A stretch of DNA of 64,000 nt from Streptomyces sp. NBC_01481 (GCF_026339995.1 NZ_JAPEPT010000006.1:372001-436000), one strand, 5' to 3'; counted from the stretch's first letter, positions 55,452 to 64,000 are shown. Numbers and translations: made by a program. Notes: a model not told the origin generated them from the sequence alone.

Positions 55452-55919
55452 ATGGCCGTCACACAGCGCCGGGGCCGTCGCATCATGATGACGCCCGGCG
55501 AGCTGGACGAGTTCCTGGCCGGGCAGCGCACCTGCCGGGTGGCCACCGTGTCCGCGGACGGCCGTCCGCATGTCAGTGCCCTGTGGTTCGCCTGGGACGG
55601 GAGCTCGCTGTGGTTGTACTCCCTCACCCGCAGCCGCCGCTGGACCGAACTGCGGGCCGATCCACGGATCGCGGTCGTGATCGACGACGGCGAGGAGTAC
55701 GGGGAGCTGCGCGGCGTCGAGCTTTCCGGTACGGCCGTCTTCGTCGGCGAGGAGCCGCGCACCGGTGAGCCGTGCCCCGAACTGGACGTACCGGAAAGCC
55801 TGTTCGCGCGGAAGAACTTCGGCCTCGACGAGATGCCGCACGACGGCAGGCATGCCTGGCTGCGGCTGACTCCCGACGCGATCGCGTCATGGGACTTCAG
55901 AAAGCTGTCGGACCTCTGA
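55452..55919 (+). CDS. Pyridoxamine 5'-phosphate oxidase-like flavin/F420 protein
   Basis: A 155-residue split-barrel protein. RTCRVATVSADGRPHVSALWF (about 27-47) and YSLTRSRRWTELRADPRIAV (about 56-75) are typical of PPOX-class, often F420-dependent, enzymes in actinobacteria. The cofactor cannot be fixed from sequence (FMN, heme or F420). ATG at 55452 follows a GAGGGAGG site. A single gene with its own promoter region; role unknown. Confidence 0.75.
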   Translation: MAVTQRRGRRIMMTPGELDEFLAGQRTCRVATVSADGRPHVSALWFAWDGSSLWLYSLTRSRRWTELRADPRIAVVIDDGEEYGELRGVELSGTAVFVGEEPRTGEPCPELDVPESLFARKNFGLDEMPHDGRHAWLRLTPDAIASWDFRKLSDL

Positions 55920-55971
55920 GCCGGTCGCGCCGCTCGGCCGGTCAGAGCTGCTGCCGGCCGTCGAGACGCTG

Positions 55972-56892
55972 TCAGGCCGCCGAGCCGTCCGCGCCCTCCC
56001 GGCCGGCCGCCTCGCGCAGCGCCGCGACCGCCGCCCTGATCGACGGTCGGCGGTCGGCGTCCGTCCGCCACACCGCGTAGATGTGCCTGAGCATCCGCTG
56101 CCGTACGGGTACCAGCCGCACCCCCTCGGGCACCCAGCCCCGCCCCAGCCTCGGCGTCACGCACACCCCGAGCCCCGCCTCGATGAGCGCCAGCTGCGTG
56201 TGGTGCTCCTCCGCCATGTGCCCGATCCGCGGCTCGAAGCCCTTCGAGCGCAGCGTGAACATCAGCCACTCGTAACAGAATTCGCCTTCCGGCCAGGACA
56301 CCCACTCGTCCTCCGCGAACTCCTCCAGATCCACCTCGGTCCGGTCCGCCAGCGGATGATCCGCGGGCATGGCCACATCGGGGATGTCGTCGAGCAGATG
56401 AGCCTGGGCGAGCCCGCCGGGCATGGGCAGTCGTTTGTTGCTCCAGTCGAGGACCACGGCGAGGTCGAGGTCGCCCCTGACCACCTCCCTGATCCCCTGC
56501 TCGGGCTCCACCTCGCGTGAGCGCACGCGCAGTTCGGGGTGGGCCGAGCGCAGTGCGGTCAAGGCGGCGGGGAAGAGCCCGCGGGCGGCCGTCGGAAACG
56601 CCCCGATCCGCACCTCGCCGACAACCTGTCCGCGCTGTGCCTCGATGTCGGACTGGGCGAGCTCGACCTGGGACAGGATGCGCGCGGCATGGTCGGCGAG
56701 CAGCTGACCGGCGTCAGTCAGCCGGACTCCGCGTCCGTTCTTCGCCAGCAGCTGCTGGCCCACCTCCCGCTCCAGCTTCGCCATCTGCTGGGAGACGGCC
56801 GAGGTCGTCACATGCAGCCCGTCGGCTGCTCCACTGACCGAGCCGTGGCGGGCCAGCGCGTCCAGGGTTCGCAGGCGCTCCAGATTCAACAT
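55972..56892 (-). CDS. LysR-family regulator
   Basis: A 306-residue LysR protein. The winged helix-turn-helix is in LERLRTLDALARHGSVSGAADGLHVTTSAVSQQMAKLE (positions about 4-41), then a linker and substrate-binding domain (VRIGAFPTAARGL, about 93-105, and LIEAGLGVCVTP). ATG at 56892. It is divergent from the DMT exporter gene 74 bp away and most likely regulates it, the usual LysR arrangement. The effector is unknown. Confidence 0.85.
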   Translation of the reverse strand: MLNLERLRTLDALARHGSVSGAADGLHVTTSAVSQQMAKLEREVGQQLLAKNGRGVRLTDAGQLLADHAARILSQVELAQSDIEAQRGQVVGEVRIGAFPTAARGLFPAALTALRSAHPELRVRSREVEPEQGIREVVRGDLDLAVVLDWSNKRLPMPGGLAQAHLLDDIPDVAMPADHPLADRTEVDLEEFAEDEWVSWPEGEFCYEWLMFTLRSKGFEPRIGHMAEEHHTQLALIEAGLGVCVTPRLGRGWVPEGVRLVPVRQRMLRHIYAVWRTDADRRPSIRAAVAALREAAGREGADGSAA

Positions 56893-56966
56893 GTAAGCAA
56901 TGCTAAGCGAAGGCCGCAAAAAATTCTCGCTTGTCCTACGAGATCGGAAACGGGATCGTTGACACC

Positions 56967-57929
56967 ATGAGCACCGCTGCCCCCTCCAGAACCTCTTCGG
57001 CACCCACCCACACCCCGACCGGCTCCGTACGCCGCCGCGGCCTCGACTGGCGCATCCGGTTCGCGGTGCTCTCCACCGTCTGGGGCTTCAGCTTTCTCCT
57101 CATCAAGGTCGGCACCGGCGCGTACGCCCCCTTTCAAGTGACCTTGGGGCGGCTCTTCTTCGGTACGGCGGTGCTGGCCGTCGCGATGGCAGTCCGGCGG
57201 GACCGGCTGCCGCGCGGAATCCGCACCTGGATGCACCTGACGGTGGCCGCCTTCCTGCTCAACGCGCTGCCGTTCTCACTCTTCGCCTACTCCGAGCTGA
57301 CGATCCCCTCGACGCTCGCCGGGATCTGCAACGCCACCTCGCCGCTGTGGGGCATGGCCCTGTCGATGGTCGCCCTCTCCGAGGACCGGCCGACCCGCCG
57401 CCGGGTCGCCGGGCTCGGTATCGGCTTCCTCGGCGTGCTGACGGTGCTCGGCGCCTGGCAGGGCTTCTCGGGTCTCGACTTCGGCGGCACGGCGATGGCG
57501 CTTCTCGCCTCGCTCAGCTATCCGATCGGCTGGATCTATGTCCGCCGCACACTGGCCGGGAGCAGCGACTCCAATCTCTCGCTGACCGGGGCACAGCTGC
57601 TGCTCGCGACAATTCAACTCGCCGTCGTCACACCGCTGTTCACCACACTGCCCGCCTCGTTCCCGCTCGTCCCCCTGCTGGCGGTGATCGCGCTCGGCGC
57701 GCTGGGAACGGGCTTCGCGCTGCTGCTGCAGTACGGCCTGGTCGCGGAGGTCGGCCCGACGACCGCGCAGATGGTCACGTACTTCATTCCGGTCATCGCG
57801 ACAGCGGCGGGCGTCGCGGTGCTGGACGAGCAGCTCGGCTGGAACACCCCGGTCGGCGCGCTGATCGTCCTGGCCGGCGCGGCGCTGAGCCAGAGCAGGC
57901 CGAAGGCGCGCGCCGCGGCTCAGCCGTAG
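56967..57929 (+). CDS. EamA/DMT-family transporter
   Basis: A 320-residue membrane protein with ten predicted helices in two repeats of the EamA domain (first begins FAVLSTVWGFSFLLIKVG, second TAMALLASLSYPIGWIYV). The drug/metabolite transporter family exports amino acids, purines or drugs; the substrate is not clear. The ATG at 56967 is used because the EamA domain and its basic leader follow; no good Shine-Dalgarno is visible. Likely controlled by the divergent LysR protein. Its last bases overlap the convergent MocR gene by 10 bp. Confidence 0.8.
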   Translation: MSTAAPSRTSSAPTHTPTGSVRRRGLDWRIRFAVLSTVWGFSFLLIKVGTGAYAPFQVTLGRLFFGTAVLAVAMAVRRDRLPRGIRTWMHLTVAAFLLNALPFSLFAYSELTIPSTLAGICNATSPLWGMALSMVALSEDRPTRRRVAGLGIGFLGVLTVLGAWQGFSGLDFGGTAMALLASLSYPIGWIYVRRTLAGSSDSNLSLTGAQLLLATIQLAVVTPLFTTLPASFPLVPLLAVIALGALGTGFALLLQYGLVAEVGPTTAQMVTYFIPVIATAAGVAVLDEQLGWNTPVGALIVLAGAALSQSRPKARAAAQP

Positions 57930-59251
57930 CTGCGCGCGGGTGCCGGGCCGGCCGCCGCGGCGACCGCGTCGGCGACCTGCCCGATCTCGTCCATCGCCAG
58001 GCCCGAGACGGTGAGCCGCACGCCGGGCACCGAGGACATCCGGAAGCGCGCTCCCGGCGCGACCGCCCAGCCCGCGCGCAGCAACCGGGTCACGGCTCCG
58101 GTCTCGTCTGGCACGGGCACCCAGACATTCATCCCGCTGCGGCCGTGGGCCTCGATACCGCGCTCGGCGAGGGCCTGGACGAGCGCGTCGCGGCGCTGCC
58201 CGTAGGAGCGGGCGACCTCTCGGGGATCCACCGCGCCGGACCTCCACAGCTGGACGACAGCACGCTGCAGCAGCCTGCTGACCCAGCCGGGCCCGAGCCC
58301 CTGCCGGCCCATCACACGGTCGACGGTGACCGCGTCGCCGGTGAGCACGGCGACGCGAAGATCCGGGCCGTACGCCTTGGCCGTGGAGCGTACGAGCGCC
58401 CAGCTGTCCGTCGGCCCCGCGAGGGGGTGCAGCGGCAGATCGACGATGGCGTGCCCGTGGTCGTCCTCGATGAGCAGGGTGTGGGGGAACTGGGCGAGTA
58501 CCGCGCGCAGTTCACGCGCGCGTGCCTTGCTCACGGCGGCGCCGGTGGGGTTCTGGGCGCGGTCGGTGACGATGAGCGCCCTGGCTCCTCCGGCGAGCGC
58601 CTTGCGCACCTCGCCCGGCAGGGGCCCGTCGTCGTCGAGCGCCACCGGCACGGGCTTCAGCCCCAGCGCCGAGACCAGATCCAGCAGGCTTCCCCAGCCG
58701 GGGTCCTCGACGGCGACGGCGTCACCGGGCTTGAGGTGGGCGGCGAGTACGCGCTCGATGGCGTCCAGCGACCCCGATGTGACGGCGACCGGCCCGTCGG
58801 GCACCCCGTCGGCATCCATCGCGGCACGGGCGAGACGCCCGAACTCCGCGTCGACAGGGGCCTGTCCGTACAGGCCCGGCTCCTGGGCATTGCGCCGGGC
58901 CGCGGCGGCCAGCGCCTCGTGCAGCGGAGGCAGCAGCGCGGGGTCCGGGTTCCCCTCGCCGAGGTCCCGCACGCCGGGGGGCGCTTCGACCCCGATGGTG
59001 CCGCGGGCGGTGCTGGCCGGGCGGGGCCGCACCCGGCTGCCCTTGCGTCCGGCCGTCTCGATCACCCCGCGCTCGCGCAGGGTCCGGTACGCGGACGCGA
59101 CGGTGTTCGGGTTGACGCCGAGCTCGGTCGCCAACTCCCGCATGGGCGGCAGCAGTTGCCCCGGCTCCAGGTCACCCGTGCCGACCCCGCGCTCGACGCT
59201 GGCGGCAATCTCCGATGCGCGGCGCCCTACGATCCGATACTCTCCTAGCAC
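57920..59251 (-). CDS. MocR-type GntR regulator with aminotransferase domain
   Basis: A 443-residue protein fusing a GntR winged helix (EPGQLLPPMRELATELGVNPNTVASAYRTLRERGVI, residues about 29-64) to a fold-type I aminotransferase domain. The PLP Lys lies in VRSTAKAYGPDLRV and the Asp and Tyr contacts in IEDDHGHAI. MocR/PdxR proteins bind PLP and usually activate vitamin B6 genes; here the divergent neighbour is a pyridoxamine-phosphate-oxidase-like gene, only 23 bp away. GTG at 59251 leaves almost no leader. Likely regulator of that gene and itself. Confidence 0.85.
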   Translation of the reverse strand: MLGEYRIVGRRASEIAASVERGVGTGDLEPGQLLPPMRELATELGVNPNTVASAYRTLRERGVIETAGRKGSRVRPRPASTARGTIGVEAPPGVRDLGEGNPDPALLPPLHEALAAAARRNAQEPGLYGQAPVDAEFGRLARAAMDADGVPDGPVAVTSGSLDAIERVLAAHLKPGDAVAVEDPGWGSLLDLVSALGLKPVPVALDDDGPLPGEVRKALAGGARALIVTDRAQNPTGAAVSKARARELRAVLAQFPHTLLIEDDHGHAIVDLPLHPLAGPTDSWALVRSTAKAYGPDLRVAVLTGDAVTVDRVMGRQGLGPGWVSRLLQRAVVQLWRSGAVDPREVARSYGQRRDALVQALAERGIEAHGRSGMNVWVPVPDETGAVTRLLRAGWAVAPGARFRMSSVPGVRLTVSGLAMDEIGQVADAVAAAAGPAPARSYG

Positions 59252-59262
59252 AAACGAGATTA

Positions 59263-59274
59263 TGCACTAGTGCA
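59263..59274. promoter_or_regulatory. Palindrome between divergent MocR and PPOX genes
   Basis: TGCACTAGTGCA is a perfect 12-bp palindrome ending at the base just before the PPOX start codon, within a 23-bp intergenic space. It is a candidate MocR site, and both genes may be transcribed from leaderless promoters (CATAAT-like sequence overlaps). Confidence 0.5.
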
Positions 59275-59943
59275 ATGGAGAAGGCAATGCCGGACGCATA
59301 CGAGCCGACCGACCGCACCGTCCCGACGCGCGCCAAGGAGCGCGCGGCGTACGACCGCGAGCAGGTCCACTCGATACTGGACGAGGCGTATGTCTGCCAC
59401 CTCGGTTTCGTCCGTGACGGCGCGCCGGTGGTTCTGCCGACGCTGTACGCCCGCGTCGACGACCACCTCTACCTCCACGGCTCGACGGGCTCACGCCCCC
59501 TCCGCATGGCGGGCGAGCCGGACCCGGGCCTCGCCGTATGCCTGACAGTCACCCATGTCGACGGCCTGGTCCTGGCCCGCTCGGCCTTCCACCACTCGAT
59601 CAACTACCGCTCGGTCGTCGTCCACGGCACGGCCCACCCGGTCACGGACCCCGACGAGAAGCGCACGGCCCTGGACGCCCTGGTGGACCACGTGGTCCCG
59701 GGCCGCTCGCTCGACTCGCGGCCCGCCAACCCGAAGGAACTGGCGGCGACGGCGGTCCTGCGCCTGGACCTGACGGAGGTCTCGGCCAAACTCCGCACGG
59801 GCGGCCCGAACGACGACCCGGAGGACGCGACGCTCCCGTACTGGACGGGTGTGGTGCCCGTGACCACGCACCAGGGAACCCCGATCCCGGCGGCGGACCT
59901 GGACGAGTCGATCCGCGTACCGGCCTACCTGACGCGGAGCTGA
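59275..59943 (+). CDS. Pyridoxamine 5'-phosphate oxidase family protein
   Basis: A 222-residue split-barrel flavoprotein: ILDEAYVCHLGFVRDGAPVV (about 34-53), HLYLHGSTGSRPLR and YRSVVVHGTAHPV (about 114-126). It is closer to the NimA/PPOX family than to classical PdxH. Possible FMN-dependent oxidoreductase or heme-binding protein. ATG at 59275 follows the palindrome directly; a second ATG at 59287 is possible. Its link with the MocR regulator suggests a part in vitamin B6 or amine metabolism. Confidence 0.75.
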   Translation: MEKAMPDAYEPTDRTVPTRAKERAAYDREQVHSILDEAYVCHLGFVRDGAPVVLPTLYARVDDHLYLHGSTGSRPLRMAGEPDPGLAVCLTVTHVDGLVLARSAFHHSINYRSVVVHGTAHPVTDPDEKRTALDALVDHVVPGRSLDSRPANPKELAATAVLRLDLTEVSAKLRTGGPNDDPEDATLPYWTGVVPVTTHQGTPIPAADLDESIRVPAYLTRS

Positions 59944-59953
59944 CCCTCAGCCC

Positions 59954-59982
59954 GCGGGGCGGGGGAGGCGCCCCCACCCCGC
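59954..59982. terminator. Terminator between convergent genes
   Basis: GCGGGGCGGGGG (59954-59965) pairs with CCCCCACCCCGC (59971-59982) with one mismatch; it lies between the PPOX gene and the minus-strand exporter gene. Confidence 0.7.
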
Positions 59983-59986
59983 ACCC

Positions 59987-60985
59987 CTAACGCCGCCCCA
60001 CCCGCGTCTCCGCCACCGCCAGCCCAGCCACCGCCGCCAGCAGCAGCGAGGTCCCGGCCACCGTCGCCCCCGTCAGCCGCTCGTCCAGCACCGTCACCGC
60101 GATGACCGCCGCGCTCACCGGCTCGAGCAGCATGATCACCGAGACCGTCGCGGCCCGCACCACCGCCGCACCGGCGAAGTAGAGGGCGTACGCCAGCGCC
60201 GTCGGCACCGCCGCCACATAGGCCAGCAGCCAGAGAACACGCCCCAGTTCCTCGGTGTGCGGCAGCAGCCCCTCCCCCAGCGCCATCGGCAGCAGCCCGA
60301 CCGCACCGATCGCGAACGCCCAGGCCGTCGTCGACAGCGAGTCGCCACCGCCCCCGCCGCGTCCGAGCCAACGTGTCAGCAGGGTGATCGCCGCGTATCC
60401 GGCGGCGGAGAGCAGCGCGAGGGCCACACCCACCGGCCGTACCGTCCCGCCCTCGCCGCCGAGCACGAGCACGAGCAGGCCGGCCAGTGCCCCCGTGACC
60501 GCCATGACACCGCCGCGCCCGAGCCGCTCGCCCATCGTCAACCGCGCACCCACCGCGATCAGCACGGGACCCGCGCCCAGCGTGACGACCGTGCCGACAG
60601 CGAGCCCAGTCGCGTCGACGGCCGCGAAGTAGGCGCTCTGGAAGACGGTGAGGCCGATGCCCGTGGCCACAATCCGCAGCAGCCGACGACGACGCGGCTC
60701 ACCGGCCGCGGCACGGCGCACGGCAGCCGTACGCCGCGTACGCAGCGCCAGCGCGCCCAGCAGCAGCACCAAGCCCCCGGCGCAGCGCCAGAACGACAGC
60801 GCGAGAGGACCGAGATCGCTCACCTGGAAGACCAGCGAGGCAGCCGCGCCCGCGGTCCCCCACGCGACCCCGGCGAAGATCAGATAGAGGAGGCTCCGCC
60901 CGACGGGCACCGGAGTCGGGAGCGGCGTCGGCACCGGCACTTGTGCGGGCACGCCGACAGCAGGAGTTGAGGAAATTTTCGACAC
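59987..60985 (-). CDS. EamA/DMT-family transporter
   Basis: A 332-residue membrane protein with ten hydrophobic helices in two EamA repeats (first near YLIFAGVAWGTAGAAASLVF, second near TTAWAFAIGAVGLLPMAL). A Pro-rich N-terminal leader and a short basic tail. The substrate is unknown. Adjacent on the same strand to a second exporter (61148-62140) with 162 bp between. Confidence 0.8.
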   Translation of the reverse strand: MSKISSTPAVGVPAQVPVPTPLPTPVPVGRSLLYLIFAGVAWGTAGAAASLVFQVSDLGPLALSFWRCAGGLVLLLGALALRTRRTAAVRRAAAGEPRRRRLLRIVATGIGLTVFQSAYFAAVDATGLAVGTVVTLGAGPVLIAVGARLTMGERLGRGGVMAVTGALAGLLVLVLGGEGGTVRPVGVALALLSAAGYAAITLLTRWLGRGGGGGDSLSTTAWAFAIGAVGLLPMALGEGLLPHTEELGRVLWLLAYVAAVPTALAYALYFAGAAVVRAATVSVIMLLEPVSAAVIAVTVLDERLTGATVAGTSLLLAAVAGLAVAETRVGRR

Positions 60986-61147
60986 GTGACTTCTCCGTGT
61001 GAAGAACGGGATGGCTGGTCGCTCGGCTCCGTCACGCGGGCAGCGACGAACCGCTCGGGGACACCCCGAGCCCGGTCTTCGTCAATGGCTTGCCGCCCGC
61101 GCTAAGCGGCAGGCGGCGGAAGTACGGTCGAATGCATGACCGGCACC

Positions 61148-62140
61148 CTACGGTGCGGCATGCGGGGCCGACAACTGTCCCCCGGGGACGGCGGACTCGG
61201 TGGGCCCACCCCCCGCGACCGGCCCCGACGGTGCCTTCGGAGCCTGTGACTGCGCGATGAACGCCCCGACCAGCACCACCGCACCGCCGAAGATCTGCGG
61301 CGCCGAGAGATGCTCCCGCAGCAGCACCCATGCCAGCACTGTCGCGATGACCGCCTCCAGGCAGGCCACGACGCCCGCCACCTGCGGCGAGAGCCTGCGC
61401 ACCGAGACGACCCCGGTGACATACGCGAGCACCGTGGCGATCAGGACGATCCAGCCGAGGAGCAGCGCCGCGGGCACCTGCGTGCCGCCCATGTCCGCGC
61501 TCCCGCCGAGGAGCGAGAAGTCCATCCCCCACGGCCGGGCCACCAGCGTCAGCACAGCCGCGCCGATGAGCAGTCCGTACGCGATGACACCCATCGGGTC
61601 CGCCGCGTCGTCACCGTCGCCGCCGTGGTCGGACAGGACGAAGTAGCCGACCTGGCAGCACGCGGCGGCGAGCGCCAGCAGCAGACCGACCACGTCGAAG
61701 CCGACTCCCGACCACACCTCGACGACGCAGGCGAGGCCGGCGACGGCGAGAACCACGCCGAGGGCGGCGGCCCTGGTGACCGGCCTGCGCTGGACAAAGC
61801 GCACCCATCCCAGGACGAGCGCGGGCGCGAGATATTCGATGAGGAGCGCGACACCGACCGGGATCCGGGAGATCGCCGCGAAGTAGCAGGCCTGTACGCC
61901 CGCGACGGCGAGCAGCCCGAAGCCGACGAGCAGCGCGGGCCTGCGCAGCACCAGGTCACGGTGGCGCCAGGCCACCGGCAGCATGACAAGCGCGGATCCG
62001 GCCACGCGCAGCCACACCACATGCAGCGGGTCGAGACCCGCTTCGATCAGCGGCTTCGCCGCTACACCCGATCCACCGAACGCGAACGCCGAGCCCAGGG
62101 CGAGTCCCAGGCCGGCGTTTCTTCCCTCAGACGCCTGCAT
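61148..62140 (-). CDS. EamA/DMT-family transporter
   Basis: A 330-residue membrane protein of the EamA family: LGLALGSAFAFGGSGVAAKP at the N-terminus, ten predicted helices, and the second repeat with LAAACCQVGYFVLSD. A charged insert (HGGDGDDAADP) follows helix six; the C-terminal tail is Pro/Ala-rich. ATG at 62140 (MQASEGRN) is taken since family similarity starts there; the frame is open further upstream but lacks homology. Confidence 0.8.
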   Translation of the reverse strand: MQASEGRNAGLGLALGSAFAFGGSGVAAKPLIEAGLDPLHVVWLRVAGSALVMLPVAWRHRDLVLRRPALLVGFGLLAVAGVQACYFAAISRIPVGVALLIEYLAPALVLGWVRFVQRRPVTRAAALGVVLAVAGLACVVEVWSGVGFDVVGLLLALAAACCQVGYFVLSDHGGDGDDAADPMGVIAYGLLIGAAVLTLVARPWGMDFSLLGGSADMGGTQVPAALLLGWIVLIATVLAYVTGVVSVRRLSPQVAGVVACLEAVIATVLAWVLLREHLSAPQIFGGAVVLVGAFIAQSQAPKAPSGPVAGGGPTESAVPGGQLSAPHAAP

Positions 62141-62235
62141 CGGCACATCATGACAGCGCACGACAGGACCGTCACCCCCGTGACACATGTCGAGACGCTG
62201 TCGAGAAGCCGCGCCCCGGAGCCTGCGTCCGGCGG

Positions 62236-62769
62236 TCAGCCGGCCGCTATCCGCCCGCTCAGGACCGCCGCGTCCACCCCGGCCCGCCCGAGCACCTCCA
62301 CGGCCCGGCACTCCGGATCCGCGGCGAGGCAGGCGAGAAGATCGATGCCCGCGGCCCGCGCCCGGCCGCGCAGTCCGGCGCGCTCCTGCGCGCCCTCCAT
62401 CGCGGCGGCGGCCGCGGGCGACCACCCCGACAGTTCGCCGTCCGTCTCGCGTACGACGGCAAGGGTGCCCGAGTCCTCCACCGAGCCCTGCCAGCGCAGG
62501 CCGTATCCGATGCTCCGCTGTACGAGATAGCCGAGGACGCGCGCGACCTGCGGCCCGCCGCCAAGTGCCGTCCGCACCTCGGGGTCCGACTCGATCAGTG
62601 AGTGCAGCAGGTGCGCCGTGTCGATCTGCCGGTCGCCGTCACGCAGCGCCCTGCGGCGCGCACCGGCGACCACCGAAACCAGCTCCGCGGTGAGCCGGGA
62701 ATCGATGCCCGTACGGATGGGGGCGGGCTGCCGAGGCACCCGCGGGGTAGGGCTGTGCACACCTCCCAC
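62236..62769 (-). CDS. Clp N-terminal domain protein
   Basis: A protein of about 177 residues with two Clp_N repeats (VVAGARRRALRDGDRQIDTAHLLHSL, then a GYLVQRSIGYGLRW and AGIDLLACLA segment). Alone it lacks any AAA+ ATPase domain, so it is not ClpC but a small relative that might modulate the Clp chaperone or bind substrates. The start is uncertain: GTG at 62769 with GGAG 8 bp upstream is chosen; an open frame extends to 62931. Confidence 0.65.
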   Translation of the reverse strand: MGGVHSPTPRVPRQPAPIRTGIDSRLTAELVSVVAGARRRALRDGDRQIDTAHLLHSLIESDPEVRTALGGGPQVARVLGYLVQRSIGYGLRWQGSVEDSGTLAVVRETDGELSGWSPAAAAAMEGAQERAGLRGRARAAGIDLLACLAADPECRAVEVLGRAGVDAAVLSGRIAAG

Positions 62770-63001
62770 CCCATCAGCTCCCGAGGGCACGGGCGTCCTC
62801 GCCGGGGCCCATTTGCCCATCCCACGGAGGTTGGGCACGCGCGGCCGGTTTCTCCTCCTTACGGATGAGATCGAGACACTTCTCCCCCAAGGGCGCGCGC
62901 CGCCTTGCTCGATCCAGATCTGACTGTTCATCAGTATTGAATGTTCGGGCAGGTCCGGCTACGTTCCGCGACACCGTAACCCGACATGGAGGGGTGGTCG
63001 T

Positions 63002-63430
63002 ATGGCCGAAGTCAGTGCCGAAGCCCGGATCGAGGCGCCGGCCGAGAAGGTCTGGGCCCAGCTGACCGACTTCACCAGCTACGGCCAGTGGAACGCCACC
63101 CACACCAGCTTCCCCAAGGGCGGGCCGCAGACGCTGGAGCTGGGAGCCACCTACGACGAGAACATGAAGCTCATGGGATTCCCGGCCGAAGTCGCCTGGA
63201 CCGTGGACGAGTTCGAGGCCGGCCGGGTGCTGGGAATCAAGGGCAAGGGACCGATGGGCGTCAGCGTCGGCAACCGCTACACGCTCACGCCGGACGGGAA
63301 CGCCACACAGGTGCGCATCGACGGCGAGTTCACCGGCGCCGCCGTGTCGCTGATGGCGGGCAAGCTGAAGGACTCGGCGACCGCCGCACTCAACGAGTCG
63401 CTGCGCAAGCTGGGGGGACTGGTCACCTGA
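63002..63430 (+). CDS. SRPBCC-family protein
   Basis: A 142-residue START/Bet v1-like protein (polyketide cyclase/dehydrase family). EARIEAPAEKVWAQLTDFTSY (about 7-27), ENMKLMGFPAEVAWTVDEFE and a C-terminal helix ending LNESLRKLG. It binds a hydrophobic ligand in a deep cavity; the ligand is unknown. ATG at 63002 with GGAGGGG upstream (62985-62991). A strong terminator follows. Confidence 0.8.
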   Translation: MAEVSAEARIEAPAEKVWAQLTDFTSYGQWNATHTSFPKGGPQTLELGATYDENMKLMGFPAEVAWTVDEFEAGRVLGIKGKGPMGVSVGNRYTLTPDGNATQVRIDGEFTGAAVSLMAGKLKDSATAALNESLRKLGGLVT

Positions 63431-63467
63431 CGCCCGCGGAACACGGGAAGGACCACAGGACACACGG

Positions 63468-63499
63468 GAAGGGCCCCGCGCTCACGCACGGGGCCCTTC
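63468..63499. terminator. Terminator between SRPBCC gene and PadR gene
   Basis: Perfect 11-bp stem GAAGGGCCCCG (63468-63478) / CGGGGCCCTTC (63489-63499), 10-base loop. Works for both convergent genes. Confidence 0.8.
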
Positions 63500-63511
63500 T
63501 CGCGCCGTGAG

Positions 63512-64000
63512 TCAGTGCTCGTCGGCAAGGATCAGATAGAGCTTCTTGCGGGCTTCGTTGATGACGGCCACGGCCTTCTGCCGCTGCTCGGTGCTGCCGG
63601 TCTTCCAGACCTGGCCGAAGGCCTCCATCAGACCGAAACCGGCCTGACGGATCTCGTTGACCGTGTCCCAGTCGACGCCGCGCCCGGCCTCTTCCCACGG
63701 GGCCTCCGGCCCCGACTCGGCCTCGGTGCGCCCGGCGTCGGTGAGCGTGAACAGCTTCTTGCCGCCCTCGGTCTCGTTGGTGATCAGGCCTTCGTCCTCG
63801 AGCAGCTGGAGCGTCGGGTAGACCGAGCCCGGGCTGGGCCGCCAGGCCCCTCCGCTGCGCTCGCCGATCTCCTGGATCATCTCGTAACCGTGCATCGGCC
63901 GGTCCTTCAGCAGCGCCAGGATCGAGGCACGCACATCTCCGCGCCGCGCCCTTCCCCGACCGCCGCCACGACCGCGTCCGCCCCCGAAGGGTCCGCCGAA
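63512..64000 (-). CDS. PadR-family regulator (5' end beyond the window)
   Basis: The frame is open to the last base on the minus strand, so the start lies outside. Visible are a Gly/Arg-rich leader (FGGPFGGGRGRGGGRGRARR), the PadR winged helix (VRASILALLKDRPMHGYEMI, then GSVYPTLQLLEDEGLI with its wing) and a C-terminal helical dimerisation part. A Gly-rich leader is common in streptomycete PadR proteins. Binds DNA as a dimer; the target is unknown. Confidence 0.85.
   Translation of the reverse strand, partial: FGGPFGGGRGRGGGRGRARRGDVRASILALLKDRPMHGYEMIQEIGERSGGAWRPSPGSVYPTLQLLEDEGLITNETEGGKKLFTLTDAGRTEAESGPEAPWEEAGRGVDWDTVNEIRQAGFGLMEAFGQVWKTGSTEQRQKAVAVINEARKKLYLILADEH

Overview
High-GC chromosomal DNA (strong G/C third-position bias, GTG and TTG starts, a few rare TTA codons) typical of Streptomyces. 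The centre of the window, about 15.9-53.6 kb, is a complete-looking actinomycin biosynthetic gene cluster set between ordinary Streptomyces housekeeping and accessory genes. The assignment rests on gene content and order: a 4-MHA adenylating enzyme, a 4-MHA carrier protein, an MbtH protein, a two-module NRPS (Thr, Val, epimerase), a three-module NRPS (Pro, Gly+N-methyltransferase, Val+N-methyltransferase, thioesterase), a tryptophan-to-4-MHA operon, a P450 and ferredoxin suited to 4-oxoproline formation (actinomycin X type), a drug ABC transporter and a UvrA-like resistance protein.

Layout. 0-15.6 kb: end of uppP, an rRNA-type methyltransferase, flavin reductase, SnoaL-like protein, apolipoprotein N-acyltransferase, Gfo/Idh/MocA oxidoreductase, DinB-like protein, a proline-rich lipoprotein, two identical tandem IS630-family elements, three copies of a short TIR element, TPR protein, uracil-DNA glycosylase, a peptide ABC substrate-binding lipoprotein, two SDR enzymes, a DUF3037 protein and a HipA-like kinase. 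15.9-19.0 kb (minus): acmA-acmD-MbtH-unknown-DUF6875. 19.6-46.4 kb (plus): acmB-acmC-DUF6875-acmF-acmG-acmH-acmI-P450. 46.5-48.4 kb (minus): TetR regulator, LmbU-type regulator, ferredoxin. 48.5-53.6 kb (plus): siderophore-interacting-type flavoprotein, two-gene ABC exporter, UvrA-like protein. 53.8 kb: a 102-bp relic of the 5' end of the HipA-like gene. 54.2-64 kb: Rieske protein, isochorismatase fold protein, PPOX proteins, LysR and MocR regulators, three DMT-family exporters, a Clp-N protein, an SRPBCC protein and a PadR regulator.

How it works together. Tryptophan is opened by AcmG, deformylated by AcmF, then hydroxylated (no conventional kynurenine 3-monooxygenase is visible), C-methylated by AcmI and cleaved by AcmH to 4-MHA. 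AcmA activates 4-MHA and loads it on AcmD; AcmB and AcmC build 4-MHA-Thr-D-Val-Pro-Sar-MeVal and the AcmC thioesterase lactonises it. The P450 with its ferredoxin probably oxidises the proline ring. The transporter and UvrA-like protein give self-protection. TTA codons in acmA, acmB, one DUF6875 gene, the P450 and the LmbU-type regulator point to bldA control.

Most notable: (1) the cluster lies between the intact HipA-like gene and a diverged copy of that gene's first 34 codons, like an insertion scar; (2) long nearly identical DNA blocks shared between NRPS modules; (3) TIR elements inserted exactly in stop codons of three genes; (4) two DUF6875 paralogues at opposite ends of the biosynthetic genes, candidates for an unassigned step.
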